Source: Agarophyton chilense (Eukaryota; Rhodophyta; Florideophyceae; Gracilariales; Gracilariaceae). From it: DNA of 64,000 nucleotides. The DNA lies in the NCBI GenBank assembly GCA_030374765.1, contig JARGXX010000077.1, positions 682,001 to 746,000 on the forward strand. Direction: 5' to 3'. Below the pieces are notes generated by a model. That model did no database searches, had not been told where the DNA came from, and saw only the letters and a program-made list of their open reading frames with translations. Position 1 is the stretch's first letter; every line of letters starts with the position of its first letter. Below, piece after piece: positions 1 through 9,758 of this stretch. Position numbers and translations under genes: made by a program.

Positions 1-3000
1 GATGACACAAGTATTATTTCATATTCATCTGCAGAAGGAGCGTCTTCACAGCGTTCGCTGACTTCATCGTTATCAATGGGATTAATGAGTCGACTTTTTC
101 GCAGTCCAAGTAGAAACCAAGAAGACTCTGGGGTTGATTCTGGCATTCCGTACGAAAATAACGGATATATAGTGACAAAGAGGCGTGGAAGGAATTCAGC
201 TCGCGGAATGGAGAAGGAAGACTCTGTTATTGCCGTTGCGAAAATTCCATCGGAAACAAGATCTTTCATGGCTCTGTGTGAGTCGGGAAAGATTTTTCTC
301 TTCGTTTGGAATGAAGACAGGTATATCTGCAGGGCCGATATAAAGATTCCCGTGAAACTTTCAACTACTTCTGTTGACCATTTTCTTGTTTCAGGCTCGA
401 AAGAATGTGCCGTGGCCGTTTTGATGGCCGACGAAGAACCAAGCGCAGACTCACTTCGTGTTTTCAATATCGCCGCTCGTACTCGCCGTACAGGTTCATA
501 CTCGCTTTCTTGCATTCAAATTGCTAAGAGAGACGGCCCTTTTGACCGAATTGTTGCAGCTGCAGCTGTTGGAGAGAGCGTTCTCGTATCAACTGAATCT
601 GGAATTGTGACTGATGTTGTTAACGTTGCCAATGACATTGACTCTGGTGTCGGCCTACCTCAAGGGAAACTGTGGACATTAATAGATGATTTCGATAAAG
701 AATTTGGCCTGTGGCAGAGCTATGACTCTGTTATTCTTGATGGAAAAGAATCTCTGATGATGGCACATCGTTTCACGCCGTACGCACTTTCCAAATCCCT
801 CCGTCTTGAATCGCCACAAAATACAACAAGGAAAGATGTGGACATAGCATTAAATGAATGGCTATCTGATGAAGAAGGCACATCATGGAAACGCATCAAG
901 CATCGAGCAGAGCACGTGGTAAAACAGGAGAACTTTAAAATAAGGGACATGTTTGTTGTGAATGGTGTTGGTGTGGTAATAGCCCGGCAATGCTTGGTGT
1001 CTGTATTTCGTCACCAGTCTGAAGCAGAGCGAAAACTGGTTGTCGATAGGTGCTCGGTGTTTCCTGATACATTTAAAGTAACTCGGAGTGAGACGGCTCG
1101 CTTGCTCGCTTCTCACGGACTTTGTCAAGAATTGGGAGCTCGATTCAAGGCGGGGTTTATAAAACCGGAGTATCGGGCGAGTTTCATCTCCATAATGAAA
1201 TTGTCCGTCAGACTATCCGAAAGCGGTTCTGGTCTTCCACTTACGGATCTCATTATAAGCCAAGGCAAGGACATCCGAATGCAGTCTGGTGAACAGTGTG
1301 ACTTTACAAGCATTGTCGAACAGGCCATTGCGGTCGTTTCCCCGGGCGGAGTGTTGCTCCGAAATCTTCTAGAATGTGGTGAAGTCTCTACATTGGGAAT
1401 TGTTGCTAATGAATGCGCCAATATTTTTCGAATGTCCTCTGTCTATGCCAGTGGACTTTCGTCGCTATTTCAATACCGACTGAAATCTTTCCAAACGACC
1501 ACTGAAGATGATGGTGATGATAAAATGCGCGATGAGAAAGCAAAAGATACTGAACCTGATGAAGGAATGTTGGACAAGGCATACGGCTGTATTGTACAGG
1601 CAAAGAAGTGGTGTGATGAACTGTTCGAGTCACAAAGTCCCTTTTCAGACGACGTTAAGATTGATGCTCAGTATTTGATTGACTTGGTTACATCTGCCAT
1701 TCTTAAATCCGTAGAGATCAGTGGTGCAAGAGTTGATCCCCTTCGTCAAGAGGGATTCTTGCATCGAGAAGGCCCAGTGCCCCCCATTGGATCAGTTTCA
1801 TCGTCAATCGTGTGGGAAAGACTCTCGTTTTGGCTGATGGAAAAAAGCGTGCGAATCTTCGAAAGCTTCGGGGCTCCAAAACATGCGGCTTCCTGTGCAC
1901 TTGAAGGTATGCCACAAGCTCCAACCAGGGAGAAGCATGAGAGTATGCGAGCAACTGCTTTTAGTAGATTTATCGATGCAGGAGAACTCGAAGCCGCGCT
2001 TACGGCAATACTGAGCGATCCGTTTGTCGGGGAAGATATGACTTCCGTGAAGTTACTTGAGAGCGAGTCAGTTCGGGACGCAGTTTCCTTGTTGGTAAAT
2101 GCTACTGCAGATCACGGAAGGCTACAGTGGCTCGCAGATGAAAAGCTTCCAGGCCCTTTAAAGGTAATGTGCGGTCATGCGTTAGAAAGGAGAGCCAGGG
2201 CTACGGAAACATTGCCCACAACAGACATGATAATGACCGCTACGATTGACCCAAATACGTCTCTTACTCAGGACATTGAACATATGGATGAGTATGATGT
2301 AGTAAGCGATTATGAACTGGCTTATTCATGGCACGTGCGTCATGGGGATGACGAAAGTGCTGCGACAGTCGCTTTGGAATGGGCAGGTCGTGTAAACAGT
2401 GAAGGCCTCCAGAGGATAAGAAACGCAATCAGTGGAGGTAGATCCAAGATTACAAGAGGTCAGGAACAAGCGCGACTGCTGCTTCACTGGGTGCAAATGA
2501 AGTCAACAGCCCTTTCTTACGTATCCTCGGCCATTCAAAGACAGTTACCATCCTATAGATACGCTGTGAAGTCAAAGTTTTCTCGTTTGACGAACACCAC
2601 TGACCACCTGTTAGTAGATCCATCTTGGGTCTCTCGAAGGCTCTTGCTGGCGCATGCTCAAAAGAGATGTCTGAGTATGATGCTGTCTCATCTACCTGAG
2701 AAGGATGATAATTCCCAAGACGTCCACTATCTTGTTGCACATGGTGCTTCGTTTCTTTCTGAGAGCAAAGAAGGAGCGCGATGGGCAGCTGCGACCTTAC
2801 AAAAGACGCCTACTTTTGACAACATGATGCTGTGCATTGAGTTAGGCTTAGCATGGGTGGAAGAGGCGACTGACAATGTTCTCGTGGAAACGCTTCAGGT
2901 TGCTGCTGCAATCGCTTCTAGGAAAGACTACATCTTTTTCGAATACAATCATCTACAGCAATTGCTTGCTGCCATCGAAGCTAGGACTAACTGGACGCGG

Positions 3001-3483
3001 TTTTCCCGACAATGGTATGCTATTGCCTTGGAAAGTGCATTAACTACGTCTCGTGGCCTAAGCCCATGTCCTCGGTGGCTTATTGATGGGGCGGCATGGG
3101 GTGCTCGAGCTGAGTGCAGTGGGAAAGAGAGGCCCAGGATTTTCGTTGGAGATGTGGGGCGCGTCGTTCGTGCTCTATTACGCAGTGGTCGACCTTTCGA
3201 TGCCGCAAAGCTTGCTTTGAAAGCATTAGAAAAGGTCAAGGGCTCCAAATCTGAGACTGTCAATCTACCGTACTCGGTCATAGATGCCACTTGCGATATT
3301 CTCGGACGAATCTCAGCGGAGTATCCTGAAGCTGACGACTTGAGGTCAGAACTGCGCGAGGAATGTAAGAAGCATATACACCTCATGAAGGGCATTGTCC
3401 AGGATCGCATCCTAAACTTGGACGAAGTTGAGCACAGCCGACAACACTTTCCAGGAAGAAACGCCATGGAAGTAGTTCGGTAA
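1..3483 (+). CDS. NUP160: Nup160/Nup120-like nucleoporin, 5'-partial
   Basis: The frame is open from the window edge through the first Met at 76, so the true start probably lies upstream; 1135 residues follow that Met. The protein would be a scaffold subunit of the Y-shaped (Nup107-160) complex of the nuclear pore. The N-terminal half is strand-rich, with short hydrophobic blocks separated by charged loops, as in a beta-propeller; the C-terminal half is helical. The call rests on C-terminal landmarks resembling metazoan Nup160: a segment beginning DYELAYSWHVRHG, the phrase PCPRWLI (PLPNWLI in animals) and LPYSVID (LPYSSID in animals) near the end, followed by a charged terminal helix. A Glu/Asp/Lys-rich insert (about residues 477-495) looks like a loop. 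Nup133 is the main alternative because of similar fold and size, but the C-terminal phrases favour Nup160. The gene converges on the small minus-strand gene ending 46 bases downstream. Confidence 0.7.
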   Translation, partial: DDTSIISYSSAEGASSQRSLTSSLSMGLMSRLFRSPSRNQEDSGVDSGIPYENNGYIVTKRRGRNSARGMEKEDSVIAVAKIPSETRSFMALCESGKIFLFVWNEDRYICRADIKIPVKLSTTSVDHFLVSGSKECAVAVLMADEEPSADSLRVFNIAARTRRTGSYSLSCIQIAKRDGPFDRIVAAAAVGESVLVSTESGIVTDVVNVANDIDSGVGLPQGKLWTLIDDFDKEFGLWQSYDSVILDGKESLMMAHRFTPYALSKSLRLESPQNTTRKDVDIALNEWLSDEEGTSWKRIKHRAEHVVKQENFKIRDMFVVNGVGVVIARQCLVSVFRHQSEAERKLVVDRCSVFPDTFKVTRSETARLLASHGLCQELGARFKAGFIKPEYRASFISIMKLSVRLSESGSGLPLTDLIISQGKDIRMQSGEQCDFTSIVEQAIAVVSPGGVLLRNLLECGEVSTLGIVANECANIFRMSSVYASGLSSLFQYRLKSFQTTTEDDGDDKMRDEKAKDTEPDEGMLDKAYGCIVQAKKWCDELFESQSPFSDDVKIDAQYLIDLVTSAILKSVEISGARVDPLRQEGFLHREGPVPPIGSVSSSIVWERLSFWLMEKSVRIFESFGAPKHAASCALEGMPQAPTREKHESMRATAFSRFIDAGELEAALTAILSDPFVGEDMTSVKLLESESVRDAVSLLVNATADHGRLQWLADEKLPGPLKVMCGHALERRARATETLPTTDMIMTATIDPNTSLTQDIEHMDEYDVVSDYELAYSWHVRHGDDESAATVALEWAGRVNSEGLQRIRNAISGGRSKITRGQEQARLLLHWVQMKSTALSYVSSAIQRQLPSYRYAVKSKFSRLTNTTDHLLVDPSWVSRRLLLAHAQKRCLSMMLSHLPEKDDNSQDVHYLVAHGASFLSESKEGARWAAATLQKTPTFDNMMLCIELGLAWVEEATDNVLVETLQVAAAIASRKDYIFFEYNHLQQLLAAIEARTNWTRFSRQWYAIALESALTTSRGLSPCPRWLIDGAAWGARAECSGKERPRIFVGDVGRVVRALLRSGRPFDAAKLALKALEKVKGSKSETVNLPYSVIDATCDILGRISAEYPEADDLRSELREECKKHIHLMKGIVQDRILNLDEVEHSRQHFPGRNAMEVVR

Positions 3484-3529
3484 ACGAGACGGGATCAAGC
3501 CTGCAGATATTCCACGACTGATAAACGAT

Positions 3530-3962
3530 TTACTGCTCGGCGCTCCTAGCAGCAATTCTAGCTTCGCGCGCAGCAGCTGCTGCTTCTCTCTTCGCCATGT
3601 GTTCATCCACACGTGCTCTACCCCTTTCCTTCATTCTGTTATTCACTCAAGAGCCATGTTAGACAATTTGTTAGGGTGTCACATGAACTTGTTGATAGCA
3701 AATGGCGCTACTTACCCTTTAACATTGGAGCCAAGCCACGCTCCAACACCGAAATAAAGCACGTGTTCCCATGGACCTTGGGGTTAAACAACGCAGTTGA
3801 GGGTTATGGGAGGATCGTCAGAACGGAGAATAAAAAAGGTCGAAGTTAAGGGCCTGGGGTCATGATAGAAGACATACTTCTCATCAGTGGCAGCTTTCGT
3901 ACCCCATTCGAAAAAGCTGCTAAGGTAAAGCCAAGACAACCTCCCACGAAGGCTGCCGACAT
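3530..3962 (-). CDS. small single-pass membrane protein, two exons (inferred)
   Basis: Reading the minus strand, exon 1 is 3962-3878 and exon 2 is 3645-3530, joined across a 232-base intron (3877-3646) with donor GTATGT and an acceptor ending TTGAG. The spliced product is 66 residues. It starts MSAAFVGGCLGFTLAAF, a short hydrophobic helix, followed by a basic stretch and a strongly charged Ala/Arg/Glu helix ending in SAEQ. The size, the one membrane helix and the basic flank are typical of small mitochondrial inner-membrane or assembly proteins; a loose resemblance to HIG1-type sequences is noted but not relied on. The stop lies 46 bases from the convergent nucleoporin stop. Neither exon is long enough to stand alone, and the join is chosen because it keeps frame and gives a compositionally coherent protein. 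An acceptor at the downstream AACAG would not keep frame with this donor. Confidence 0.42.
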
Positions 3963-4558
3963 CGTTTTCGTACGTGTTTTGTTGACAACGCTTTCAAAGC
4001 TTTCAAAATAAGGACTACGCGAGCGAGCCGTAGATGATAGACGTTCTGCGAAGAGATGGATCGAAGAGATGCACCTGGAGTCTGACCTCTGTGGGGAAGG
4101 TCTGGATTGGTCGGATAATCGTATCAGACGACTCAAATCTATGGGAAAGCCATACCAATGGAAATCGGATCATAAATGAAAATTTCTGTTTGTTTTTGCG
4201 AAAGCAGGAGCCGGGATCGAAGGGACTGTACAGCAGTAGACTGCTCCAAGCATTCACGCACAGCGATGAAGAGTCAACTCAGGTTATTCGACTCTCATCT
4301 TCGAGCTTTTCGGAGGCCCGCCTGAAACATTCGTCGTCGTCGTTTTACAACTCTTTGGTTGCACCACATCAAGTCACTGCCCTCGACGTGCCCCCTGAAA
4401 TTGTGTATGTGGCGTCACGAAAACTAGTATTCTAGTGAAGCTCCAAAAGTGCCATTTTCCCCGAGCCGAAACCCGCTTTCTAAGCCACTTCAATTGCCTA
4501 GGGTTTTCGCGGCCGTATACTATATAGGTGCCGTTGGCATCTGGTTCAATTTGTTAGG
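3963..4558. other. divergent intergenic region
   Basis: It separates the small minus-strand gene from the BAR-protein gene. A 133-codon plus-strand frame (4034-4435) has no recognisable features and probably arises by chance. A TATATAG element sits near the right end. Confidence 0.5.
4521..4527 (+). promoter_or_regulatory. TATA-like element upstream of BAR gene
   Basis: TATATAG lies 32 bases before the proposed ATG of the BAR-domain gene. The same heptamer occurs upstream of the kinase gene at 9662. If it is functional, the 5' UTR here would be very short. Confidence 0.35.
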
Positions 4559-5745
4559 ATGGAAGAGGAAAGGAAAGGAAAGCCTGTCGCTGTCATCGGA
4601 GGAATGTACGCTAAAGCAAAGCAAAGGGTGCTCAACAAGATGGGTAGGAGGACTAGTACGTTGAAGCAGTCTAGCGGTTCTAATCCTTGTTCTCTCGTTT
4701 GACTGCTAGCGATTTTGACACTAACCGTTTGGTATTTCGACGAAAAGCCCTCACTCGCAATCCGCGAGTTGACTTCATATCGAAGCGAGTTGAAGATATA
4801 AAATCTAAAAAGGCGCGCGTTCACAGCCTTGCAGTCAGCGCTAAGATTCAGTTGAAGGAAACTCAGAAAACCATAACAGATCTGGATAGAGCCATGTTGG
4901 ATGCCTTTAGAGATGAACTTGGTGAACGGAAGTGGGATGACGATAAAGGAACTTACGTTCGAGAGTTGCATCCGGAGGAAAAACGATTAGTTGCCGACAT
5001 GGAGCGAGTGCTCTCGAGATGCCGTGAAACCATGGGTAGAGTTGTGGATTCCTACCTTGAGCATCTTGAAGACACAGCCAAGAAGCCATTGACATACAAT
5101 ACCCCTGATGAGGATATGAAGTTGGCCAAGGTAATGGAGACAAAGGAACAGTATAAGCTTGTCCGCACTCTTTATTCTGACGCAATGATTGACCAAGATG
5201 CAGAACTGGCCAGCGGCGGCAACCCTTCGTCAGCCATTCAGACAAAGGTAGACGAATCCAAACGCACATACGAAGAAATGTCTGAAAAACTTTGTGATGA
5301 TGCCCTCAAATATGAACGTATTTACCGCGACGAGCTTGCACAGCGAGTATCTTCACACTTTATGGCGGAGCAACACTTATTACGTGGAGTCTCTTTAGCC
5401 ATGAAGGACTTCATGCCGTACACGAAGGGTCTAACCCTCGACTGGGAAGAGATGCGCACCACGAGGCGATCAAATCTTGCTGCTATGAAGAGGGGTGGCT
5501 TTGATGATGATGAAGATCTCTCTGAACTTATGACTACGGCTCTTCCCCGACCGGAGCCACCCAGCTCTGAAAAGAAGGAAAAGAGTGGTTCCAGTCCATT
5601 GGGAGAAATTGCATCAGATATCTCTCATGGGGCAAGCAGTGCTGCTCAAGCCCTCAGTAGTGCCGGCAAAAGCGCAAGCAAAAGCATCTCTGGAATAGTA
5701 GCGTCGTACGGAGCGAAGTCAGCTGCCAAGAGCTTGAAACCCTGA
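4559..5745 (+). CDS. BAR-domain (amphiphysin/Rvs-like) membrane-remodelling protein, two exons
   Basis: The main exon encodes a long, charged, helical domain of about 240 residues with the heptad-like pattern of BAR domains, followed by an acidic linker and an Ala/Ser/Lys-rich tail (about 310-378). BAR domains dimerise into curved rods that sense or bend membranes in endocytosis and vesicle traffic. The large frame opens only at a TTG codon. An ATG at 4559 reads MEEERKGKPVAVIGGMYAKA then KQRVLNKMGRR, a basic amphipathic segment like the N-terminal helix of N-BAR proteins. Joining exon 4559-4659 to 4710-5745 removes a 50-base intron, keeps frame and gives 378 residues. The donor (AC|GTTGAA) is weak but the branch-like TTCTAAT and the acceptor GCTAG are good. 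The tail has no SH3 domain, unlike many amphiphysins. The BAR call is fold-level; the exact subfamily is unknown. Confidence 0.65.
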
Positions 5746-8700
5746 GCATCCGGTGTTGCTCTCGTTCCTTTGACATTTCCGGGATCCAGCTTCAACCCTA
5801 GCTTCCTATTCAACAACTATAATTCATACAATGTTACCCCAAGAAGTTCTATCTCTGAAAGAATTTGTTAGCTAGGAAAAGCTGAAATTGAGTAGTACAA
5901 TTGTAGAGAGCACAAATAAGATTTATGTCCCATTTAAAGACGAAGGAGCATGTAGTGCCTAGAAAGTCCAGTTTGCGAATCTAAAAATGTACTCGAGGAT
6001 CAACTAAATCACGGCTTCGTGCAGCCCTCCTTTGCTTCCTCCGCCCTTTCGTCTTCTATCCGCGCACAATAGTTTGGAGCGAGAACGTAGATGGGGTTCA
6101 AGGGAGGCCAAGGATTTGAAGGAGAAGAAGACCCATTACAAAGAACATTTAGTTCAGCAATGCTGTAGACCACTTTGTGTTACGGTGTCCAAAGCGGGTA
6201 CTGTCGAGAAGGTTGTGTTTTCCTTCTCTTCGCGAACTTCAAGGTCTTGGTCTTGAAATTATCATCAAGTGGCCTGATAGAGTGTCGGCCTTTTTTAGTG
6301 AGAGAACGTTTCTTCCAAAAGTAACGTTCTTTGCTACGTATTAATAGAACGTAGCATGCCCGTGAAAGAGAGAGAGAGAGTTCAGCTTTTGTTTTAGCGT
6401 CGTCTCTTTTCGCCAAGAGGGAAAGGTGCTTTGGAAAATGACTTTAAATATGACATCCGCATTGGGGAAGAAGGAGAACCCCTTCAAGAATGTTGTTTTG
6501 ATTCCACTCTACCGATGTTAGCGCCACCGACAGGATGACGACATCACACAAAACATGCGCCTTACTTTTTCACAAAATACTCATGGACAATAGAAGGAGG
6601 AAATGGCTCTTGGATCTGGGCCTCTTTGAAAATCAACCTCCGTATCAAAGAAGTGGGGCTCATTTCAGTTTCCCTTGAGGATTATACGCAGCTTTTGTGC
6701 ACTATTCATATGATCTAGCTAGAAATATGAGATCTAGATTTCGCACAAAGAGAAGGAGAATGTTCATGAATTCTTATCATCTTTATTATTACTTCTGTTG
6801 TGCGTTTATATGTAGTTCGCCAAAGAAGTTTGTAAATTTCTTTCAATATCTACAACGCGTCTTCTACTAACATACGATGGTAAGCGTAAGCTAACGAACA
6901 CCAGTGGTATTTCGTCCACCAAACGTTAATGAATCAATTACGTTTTCATGGCGAGAAATATTTGAAGCAAGTCAAACCTTTCTTTCTATACTACTTCTAC
7001 CTCCGATTACAATGGTAGCTAGGCTGCGAAACTTTAGAGCTGGAATGGATATAAAGAACGCTAATAAAGTACAAATGACACGCATCTTCTGGTATCTTGG
7101 TGACTCCCCAGTCCGATCCCCCAAACCCCTCAAAAGGCGAGGAAGCTTTGAATCCAGGAAGAGTAAACAGATGCGTGATGAACGTGGTGACAATTGACTG
7201 ATTGGGTGCGCTCGAACTTTGAATCCATGATAAGACCTTCGGCTGTTTGTCAGTTTTTGTCTTCTTTACTTGGTGGCGTTGATTGCGCGCAGAAACGTAC
7301 GGACAGAGGTAGTTTTACTCTTGAGCAAGTCTTATGCCATCATGATCCAACGAAAATTCTTGGGTCGAAAAGAAAATAGTTTGCCAAATGGTTGTTCTTC
7401 TTTCTTGCGGCCTGGCGCTCCGGATTCCGAGGCGGCAGGAGTTCTCTACCTAAAGGTAATTCTGTTTCCTAAGGAAGGCCGAAAACCGTTGGCACCTTTT
7501 TCTAACCATATCCATCTACGATTAGTCTTTCTTGTCTCTCAGAGTTGGTGAAAGTTGGGATGAGTCCTGTTTGTCAATCAGCACAAAAACAATCAACGTC
7601 TTCTTTTGACTGCCTTCTGACTCACATCCGATTATCTTCCCTTTTTTCAAGGGTGTGTGCGATTTCACCTGGTGAGGCGAAGGTGCAAGTTTAGTCGTGT
7701 GCATTTCACCACCCTCACTTCTGCTACTCATTCGATTTTCTCCTTGACCGATTCATCCTCTGTACAACGTACAGGCTGACTGCTTCGACTCTTTTTTGAA
7801 AGCAGCAATTTGACATCGGCGAGGACAGTCAGAATTTCAAAATATTGAGCAAGAACTGTGCTCAGAGCAGACTTGACAAGGTCATTGACTTTTTCGTTTT
7901 GGGTACCTTCACAGTGAGAAGTCGCCCATTTCCTGTAGCGTTCCGCGCTCTCTCGCCTTAAATTAAGACCATAATCTTGGCGTAGCGGCAAAATGAAAGG
8001 AGAAGAATTTCGGATGCTTTCTTGGCTTGACGAGGGGCGTGTTTCAGCTTAAAGAAACTTTCTACGAACGCCAAAATGGTCTCCGCTAGTAAAAATTATA
8101 TTTGCTCCGATAAGAGAATTACTGCAAAAAAAGAAATAGATACACCCACATCTTGTATGCAAACATATACCGTCCTTGGGACTCGATCAGGTCTTATATC
8201 GAAACGAAAACGCTGCGATGAGATTATGCGACAGTGGTTGAAGAAAGCGTCGATCACGTTCTTCCCTTTCGTTTACTAACGAACGCAACCCACTGCAATG
8301 AGCTATCAACACCCAAAGAGGGAGAAGAGAGGTATCCAGCAGATATGACTAGGCGATGGCCGCTACTGGTTTTTCGGGCCTCCGTCGGGTATTTGACAGA
8401 AGATTCATTTTCGCGTAGCTCGAATAATTGTAAGATATGCATATCCATGGCGAATCAAAAGTGGTCACAATTTGGCTGCATGAAAGCGAACCAGGATTCT
8501 TGCCGGTGTCTGTGAAGATTACGGTTCTGACTGCGATCCTCGCCATATTTTGTAGGCACCAATCCTTGTAGACGAGGTTACATTGCAGATGCATCAGAAA
8601 ACGCTAAGATGCAGGTGTGGCACAAACATTAAGAAGAACATTGAATATCTATTGGATTCCATAAGCCTTAAAGGTGGGTTTGTCGAAGAGAAAACATGCC

Positions 8701-9581
8701 AATGCTATTTGAACTTCTGCCTTGAACATTCAGCTGTTGGGACGAACGAAAGGAAAAATAATGAATACAGAGATGGCAAGAGAGAAGCCACAGTAAACAT
8801 TCGAGTGCTTGACGCGGTATCTTTTTTCATTTTTCAATGCCCAAAGTAGACTCTTTTTCCTTTGTTGTCCACAACGGCTGGGCTTTTGCTCGTTTGATTG
8901 ACTGCTGGGTTCCCCAGTGAGAGAAGATTTAATTGGATAGGAACATTCCGCACGTGTTGTAGTCAATGTCATGCACAACGGTAGCCCTCTTACCCAAATA
9001 AAAAGAGCGCGACTCGAATGAGTTGGAAGTTATTACGGCAGGTTGTTGGCATTCTCAGTGGAAGAGTGTCTCTTCTGATGGAAACGTTCGGTGCTTCACG
9101 TTGATGGGTTGTAGAATACTCGTGCATGGAAGGAGATCGACTGAAAGGTTTCTTGAGTTGCATCTAAGAATGGTGCGCTTTATTTACACTCAGATATCAC
9201 AAACACCAACAGTTTCGTGATACGATGGTACGGAGGGAGATTGTTAGTTACGACGAACTGTGCTTTAATGTATGAATTGGAAAATCTTCGGAAATATTCC
9301 TTGCTGTGCTGGGCACTTGTGTACATGGAGCGAGATGAGCCGACACCTCTGTTGACATGTCGCCTTAACCAAAACGGTTGTGCTAGAAGCCTTATAAAAG
9401 CTGTCTATTGCGCTACCAGCATTGTTTTTTCGGGAGTCATTAAAAATACCGACATGTTGCGCAATGCGACTCGCGTCCCAACTGAAGGTCGTCCAGGGGG
9501 CGGAGGTGACCCTGGGTACCGCAGAATAAGGTCTTGTGGTTGGAATGGCACTTGATGCACATGAGGGCAGAGGCGCAGTTG

Positions 9582-9589
9582 TGACGTCA
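9582..9589. promoter_or_regulatory. TGACGTCA (CRE/bZIP-type palindrome)
   Basis: The octamer TGACGTCA, within GTGACGTCAC, lies 170 bases before the ATG of the PH-kinase gene and 73 bases before its TATA-like site. It is a classical target of canonical bZIP dimers. Only one other full octamer was noticed in the window, inside the bZIP gene cluster. Confidence 0.35.
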
Positions 9590-9661
9590 CTCAAAACCGC
9601 GTGCCATCCTTCGCCTACAGTGTTCAGCGTACCCGCAAGGTCGAGTTGTGGCGTTTTGACT

Positions 9662-9668
9662 TATATAG
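9662..9668 (+). promoter_or_regulatory. TATA-like element upstream of kinase gene
   Basis: TATATAG occurs 91 bases before the kinase ATG, leaving room for a normal short 5' UTR. Confidence 0.35.
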
Positions 9669-9758
9669 TGCCAGTCACCCGACCGAGCTCCACGCTTCGC
9701 CAACGACTATCCCTTCCTGTTTGAACTTTCTGAGTTCGCCGCTCGAAAGTAACTCAAC

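Larger units (their letters stand above)
5746..9758. other. 4-kb stretch without a convincing gene
   Basis: All open frames here are under about 115 codons, start and stop without coding-like composition, and show no domain. The most protein-like piece is minus-strand 7991-7728, which contains a helical segment around NDLVKSALSTVLAQYF and could be a stray exon, but it opens at a TTG and has no obvious splice partners. No terminal repeats or transposase-like frames were seen. The last 180 bases hold a CRE palindrome and a TATA-like site of the kinase gene. Confidence 0.5.

Noticed and set aside
2949-3467. 172-codon minus-strand frame inside the nucleoporin gene
   Set aside because: It is an antisense shadow of a well-supported coding region.
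7728-7991. 87-codon minus-strand frame with a helical segment
   Set aside because: It opens at TTG, has no splice partners and no family; kept only as a possible stray exon in the gap description.
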